DNA of 16,096 nucleotides from Treponema sp. Lineage in GTDB: Bacteria > Spirochaetota > Spirochaetia > Treponematales > Treponemataceae. Of the stretch, positions 13,082 to 16,096 are shown one piece after another. Every line of letters starts with the position of its first letter. Position 1 is the stretch's first letter. Made by a program: the position numbers and the translations under genes. The stretch covers positions 1 to 16,096 of the forward strand of contig JAEDGP010000045.1 in the NCBI GenBank assembly GCA_016297405.1. The letters run 5' to 3'. The notes below the pieces were generated by a model, which saw only the letters and a list, made by a program, of their open reading frames with translations, did not search any database and was not told where the DNA came from.

Positions 13082-14254
13082 TTAGTAGATTGGTCTGTTA
13101 TTTTTTAGTTTTTCAAGAAGCTCGCTTATGGCAGTGCTTCTGATTCCATATTTGAAAAATGATTCAAGACATGTAATTGCATCATTTTTGCGGTTAGATT
13201 TTATATAGCAGTCTGCAAGCTCTATGTAGATTCTGAAATTCTTAGGATCGTCATGCACAAGACTTGAGAGGCGAGAGATTGCTTCGTCATATTTTCCTTC
13301 GCCTTTGCATATGAGTGCAAGCCCCAAAGCTGCATAAATGTCAAAATCTATGTCCAAAGATTTGTGGTAGTATTCGCTTGCAGTTTTGTAGTCACCTGTA
13401 TTCCTGAAGGCATCTCCAACACGGGTTAGAATTACTTTGTTTTTTGGATCCATCTCAAGGATTCTGTTCCAATATTCAATAGATCGGTACTGCTGATTCA
13501 TTCCTCGGTAACAGTCGGCAAGTCCAAAGAGGGCATAGAAATTCTGCGGATCCATTTCAATTGCCTTTTCAAAAAAGTAGACCCCTTCGCTAAAGGTTTT
13601 CAGCTTGCGGTGACAGTTTCCGATTGATGTAAGTATGCGGATGTCAACATCATCCTTGTTGGAATGAAACATTTTTGTCCAATAATACAATGCATCTTTA
13701 TATTCCTTGAAGTCATAATGAAGGTGTCCAAGTCCTATTAATGCATAGGCGTTTGTCTCTTCCATTGCAATGACCTTAAGATACAGTTCCTTCGATTTTT
13801 TGAAGTCATGGATTTTTCGATATGCATCTGCAACTCGTGTAAGAACAGTTATGTTCTTGTCATCGTGAATCAGATATTCTTCCCAAATTTGGATTGCCTT
13901 GTGGTACTGGTTGATAGCCTTGTAGCAGTCTGCCAGACCGAAAAGCGCATAATTGTTGCCTGGATGAAAAGAAAGGCATTCGTTGTAATATTTTATGGCT
14001 TCCATAAAATGGCTCTGTTTGCGTTCTGAGTCTCCAAGTCCGACCAATGCATAGTTGTTATTTTGTTCAATTTCCAGAATTTTTGAAAAAGCCTCTTTAG
14101 CGCCAGGAATGTCGTTGTTTTTTAGTAAAGCGTATCCTTTTTTTGAGAGTGGGGAGATAAGGGAATTCTCTTCGCTATCTGCCATGTCACCAGCAATTTC
14201 CCCGGGAAAAAGCTGGTCGGATGCTGTATCCTCGATTATATTTTCTTCGATCAT
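13082..14254 (-). CDS. Tetratricopeptide-repeat protein
   Basis: A 390-residue solenoid of about ten TPR units (about residues 37-380) with an acidic N-terminal tail (1-30) and no signal peptide, so probably cytoplasmic. TPR units mediate protein contacts. A four-TPR block is duplicated: YALFGLADCY occurs at 102 and again at 240, a shift of 138 residues, and the VLTRVADAYRK/ILTRVGDAFRN continuation repeats with the same offset. GGAG sits about eight bases before the ATG. The upstream small TPR gene ends 29 bases before. Partner and role are unknown; location between a TPR-like partner and rlmN suggests nothing firm. Confidence 0.85.
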   Translation of the reverse strand: MIEENIIEDTASDQLFPGEIAGDMADSEENSLISPLSKKGYALLKNNDIPGAKEAFSKILEIEQNNNYALVGLGDSERKQSHFMEAIKYYNECLSFHPGNNYALFGLADCYKAINQYHKAIQIWEEYLIHDDKNITVLTRVADAYRKIHDFKKSKELYLKVIAMEETNAYALIGLGHLHYDFKEYKDALYYWTKMFHSNKDDVDIRILTSIGNCHRKLKTFSEGVYFFEKAIEMDPQNFYALFGLADCYRGMNQQYRSIEYWNRILEMDPKNKVILTRVGDAFRNTGDYKTASEYYHKSLDIDFDIYAALGLALICKGEGKYDEAISRLSSLVHDDPKNFRIYIELADCYIKSNRKNDAITCLESFFKYGIRSTAISELLEKLKNNRPIY

Positions 14255-14283
14255 TACTGATACTCCAATTTTTAAATGATGTT

Positions 14284-14622
14284 TTATTCTTTAAGCAATA
14301 TACTTATGATTTTTGCAAGCTTTTCATATATAGGTTCTGTTTTTGATTTATTATGGGCCAGAATGTATTGTTTCAATGCCCCAAGTTCATTGTTTTCTGC
14401 GGCGAATCTGTCACCTACGCGAGTCAAACCGTCGGAATATCCTGTAGTAGTAAAGATTCTTCTTGCACTGTCGATTTGACCTTGGTTAAAAAGAACATTG
14501 CCCTTTCTGTTCAGAAGAGCTTTTTGTTGAGGATTGAGTGTAGAAACTGGATTGTCGGTGACCTTGATGAATCCTTGAGAAAATTGGTGCTGGTCAATCT
14601 GTTTTTTCAGTGAATCTTTCAT
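14284..14622 (-). CDS. Small TPR-like protein
   Basis: A 112-residue, mostly helical soluble protein. The middle stretch (RKGNVLFNQGQIDSARRIF) matches the helix-turn-helix shape of TPR units, and GDRFAAENNELGALKQYILA resembles a second one. No signal peptide, no cysteines. AAGG lies six bases before the ATG. A strong promoter (14648-14675) precedes it. It is first in a unit with the large TPR protein and rlmN; the pair may form a complex. I do not recognise a named family. Confidence 0.7.
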   Translation of the reverse strand: MKDSLKKQIDQHQFSQGFIKVTDNPVSTLNPQQKALLNRKGNVLFNQGQIDSARRIFTTTGYSDGLTRVGDRFAAENNELGALKQYILAHNKSKTEPIYEKLAKIISILLKE

Positions 14623-14647
14623 TCAAAACCTTATCAAATGCGTTTTA

Positions 14648-14675
14648 ATTTTAACACATAAAAGTCCATTGTCAA
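14648..14675 (-). promoter_or_regulatory. Sigma-70 promoter for TPR-TPR-rlmN
   Basis: On the - strand TTGACA (14675-14670, perfect), 16 bases, TAAAAT (14653-14648, five of six). The leader is about 20 bases. A small stem CTTCC/GGAAG (near 14683-14700) lies upstream, between this promoter and the rsmD stop, without a T-run. Confidence 0.65.
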
Positions 14676-14712
14676 GGAAATGCTTCCTATATATGGAAGG
14701 AAAAGAGCAATG

Positions 14713-15267
14713 CTATTTTGTCTGATCCTTGTATGAGTAAAAGTCAACAATGGATCGTCCGTAAATTCTCTGATCGGTCCTGGTTAATCTGCCAATGGTT
14801 TCAGGCATAAAATGCTCTTCAGGGCGATGCACTAGAATGGTTCCTGTTTCTTTCAGAATGTCTTTTTTGTCTGCTTCCAGGATGAGTTGTTCATGGAATT
14901 TATATGGAAAAGGAGGGTCGAAGAAAATATAATCAAAGTCCCGCTTGCATCGTTTAATGAAATATTCCACAGGCATGAAATGACATTTGATTTTTGTATC
15001 GCATTCAGTTTCTGTAATACTTACATTTTCCAGTACGGTGTTTATTTTGATTTTGTCTTTTTCGCAAAGTTCAACATCATTTGCCCCCCTGGATACAGCT
15101 TCGATTGCGATGGTACCAGAGCCGCTGAATAGATCAAGCCAGGATTTTCCTGTCAAATCGCCAAGAATCGCAAAAACCGATTCTCGCATTCTGTCCATGG
15201 CAGGTCTTATGACTCCGTCTGGACACTTTATTATTCTTCCTTTAAGTTTTCCGCCAGTTATTCTCAT
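14713..15267 (-). CDS. rsmD: 16S rRNA (guanine966-N2)-methyltransferase
   Basis: A 184-residue SAM-dependent methylase acting on G966 of 16S rRNA in the assembled 30S subunit. N-terminal MRITGGKLKGR and RPAMDRMRESVFAIL are typical. SAM loop is LDLFSGSGTIAIEA (44-57), and the catalytic motif is DPPF (117-120) in FDYIFFDPPF. GGAAG lies near the ATG. It follows the ankyrin gene by 14 bases. No strong terminator follows. Confidence 0.93.
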   Translation of the reverse strand: MRITGGKLKGRIIKCPDGVIRPAMDRMRESVFAILGDLTGKSWLDLFSGSGTIAIEAVSRGANDVELCEKDKIKINTVLENVSITETECDTKIKCHFMPVEYFIKRCKRDFDYIFFDPPFPYKFHEQLILEADKKDILKETGTILVHRPEEHFMPETIGRLTRTDQRIYGRSIVDFYSYKDQTK

Positions 15268-15281
15268 TGTTTCTTCCAGTG

Positions 15282-16096
15282 TTAGCGGCTGTTGAGCTGC
15301 CAGTAAGTATCGTCATGTGGCAGATGTACGTTTTTTGATGCATAATCAAAAGCTTTCATGCCTTTTTGGTTCCTGATTGAAACGGATGCCCCGTTTTCAA
15401 TTAGCAGTTTGATTATTTCTGTTGATTTTGAAAACTCTGCGGCATACATTAAAGGTGTCTTTCCTTCGTAGAACCGATTGATAGATATACCTTTTTCAAT
15501 GAAGAGTTTGATTTTTGCAATCTGAGATTCGGTTGTGTTGCTTTGTGATGTGATTGCCATGATGAAAGCTTTCAAAAGATCGTTTGCGGATGTTTTTTGG
15601 TTTTCCAAAAGCTTTGCCAGTATATCAGGATTGTTTGAGTAACATGCAGCAAGTTGCAAAGAGTTTAAACCGAAATTGTTCTTGTCGTTTATGCGGGCGC
15701 CGTTATCAATCAAAAGCTGGATTATGTCTGCATCATTTTGGTATCTTGAGGCATACATAAGCGCCGTCCAGCCATCATTATCCTTGAGGTTGACGTTCGC
15801 TTTTGATTTGATAAGACTTCTGACTTCCCATTCGTTTCCGTTCTTTACTGCGTTCATCAATAAGGTTCTTGAAGAGGCATCGGTTTTGTTTGGATTATCG
15901 AATATAGCGAATTCCTGTTCTTCTACGTCTGAAGGCTCTTCATCTTTTTCAATTGGAGCGTAATCGTATAGATATGTCTTTTTGTAGGAATTGACAGTTG
16001 GTGTAGGATCTACATGGAGTTTCGGCTCTGGCTCTACCTTCGGTTCTGGTTTCTGCTCAATTTCTACAGGTGTGGCAACGACAGCTTCTACAGTTG
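15282..16096 (-). CDS. Ankyrin-repeat protein with Pro-Glu-Lys linker (partial, N-terminus off window)
   Basis: The frame stays open from the stop at 15282 to the right edge, giving at least 270 residues; the start lies beyond the window. A TTG at 15858-15860 could open a shorter frame but would cut the first ankyrin unit, so it is not the start. The visible N-terminal part is a Pro/Glu/Lys-rich stretch with KPEPKVEPEPK (16020-16052), then a linker with acidic runs, then from about residue 76 three or more ankyrin units: TLLMNAVKNGN, GWTALMYASRYQN, GKTPLMYAAEF, and IRNQKGMKAFDYA. The unit between is degenerate. The linker resembles the extended segments of envelope-spanning proteins, so a membrane anchor may lie off window. 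rsmD follows after 14 bases. Confidence 0.85.
   Translation of the reverse strand, partial: TVEAVVATPVEIEQKPEPKVEPEPKLHVDPTPTVNSYKKTYLYDYAPIEKDEEPSDVEEQEFAIFDNPNKTDASSRTLLMNAVKNGNEWEVRSLIKSKANVNLKDNDGWTALMYASRYQNDADIIQLLIDNGARINDKNNFGLNSLQLAACYSNNPDILAKLLENQKTSANDLLKAFIMAITSQSNTTESQIAKIKLFIEKGISINRFYEGKTPLMYAAEFSKSTEIIKLLIENGASVSIRNQKGMKAFDYASKNVHLPHDDTYWQLNSR

Noticed and set aside
15282..15860. Ankyrin gene starting at the TTG near 15860
   Set aside because: The frame stays open to the window edge and the preceding codons read as a coherent linker into the first ankyrin unit, so the gene is longer.

Overview
The window looks like a chromosomal segment from a treponeme-type spirochaete. The evidence is low-GC DNA, a single-domain FlgJ-type rod-binding protein behind a textbook sigma-28 promoter, a large chemoreceptor, several TPR proteins, an ankyrin protein with a Pro-Glu-Lys linker, and a kinase of the compact cytidylate-kinase-like type. 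leuCD and a WYL regulator argue against the reduced, host-restricted T. pallidum type and for a free-living, gut or oral treponeme. Genus is an inference from gene content. No 16S rRNA or other definitive marker is present. There is no CRISPR array, tRNA, rRNA or complete transposase.

Layout. Positions 41-136 hold a short GGCTGTCC-bounded repeat that ends like a terminator, followed by a sigma-28 promoter and flgJ-like (238-750, +). A methyl-accepting chemotaxis protein follows (1030-2889, +). After about 290 bp of gene-poor DNA come a convergent SpoU/TrmH rRNA/tRNA methyltransferase (3183-4016, -), a divergent cytidine deaminase with a structured leader (4168-4572, +), and a WYL regulator (4597-5712, -). 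The regulator is divergent from a compact + strand operon murC, yicC, cytidylate-kinase-like (5817-8727). That operon ends in a second, longer copy of the repeat (8747-8886), which also closes the facing - strand operon leuC-leuD.

From 8907 to the right end every gene is on the - strand, in five transcription blocks. Reading leftward from the right edge they are: ankyrin protein (cut by the window edge) with rsmD; small TPR protein, large TPR protein and rlmN; a 65-residue CxxC mini-protein with a D-2-hydroxyacid dehydrogenase; and leuC with leuD. Good sigma-70 promoters (17 or 16 bp spacers, -10 at or near TATAAT) sit ahead of the small TPR gene, the mini-protein and leuC.

Functionally this is a mix of motility and chemotaxis (flgJ-like, MCP), RNA modification and turnover (TrmH-like, YicC, RlmN, RsmD), nucleotide salvage (Cdd, CMP-kinase-like), peptidoglycan synthesis (MurC) and leucine-type metabolism (LeuCD). 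No clear defence system or other multi-gene novelty is visible. The most unusual items are the paired modular repeats acting as gene-end structures, the sigma-28 site before flgJ, an apparently leaderless murC, the terminator-like leader of cdd, the Lys-to-Asn Walker A in the kinase, and the cysteine mini-protein paired with a dehydrogenase.
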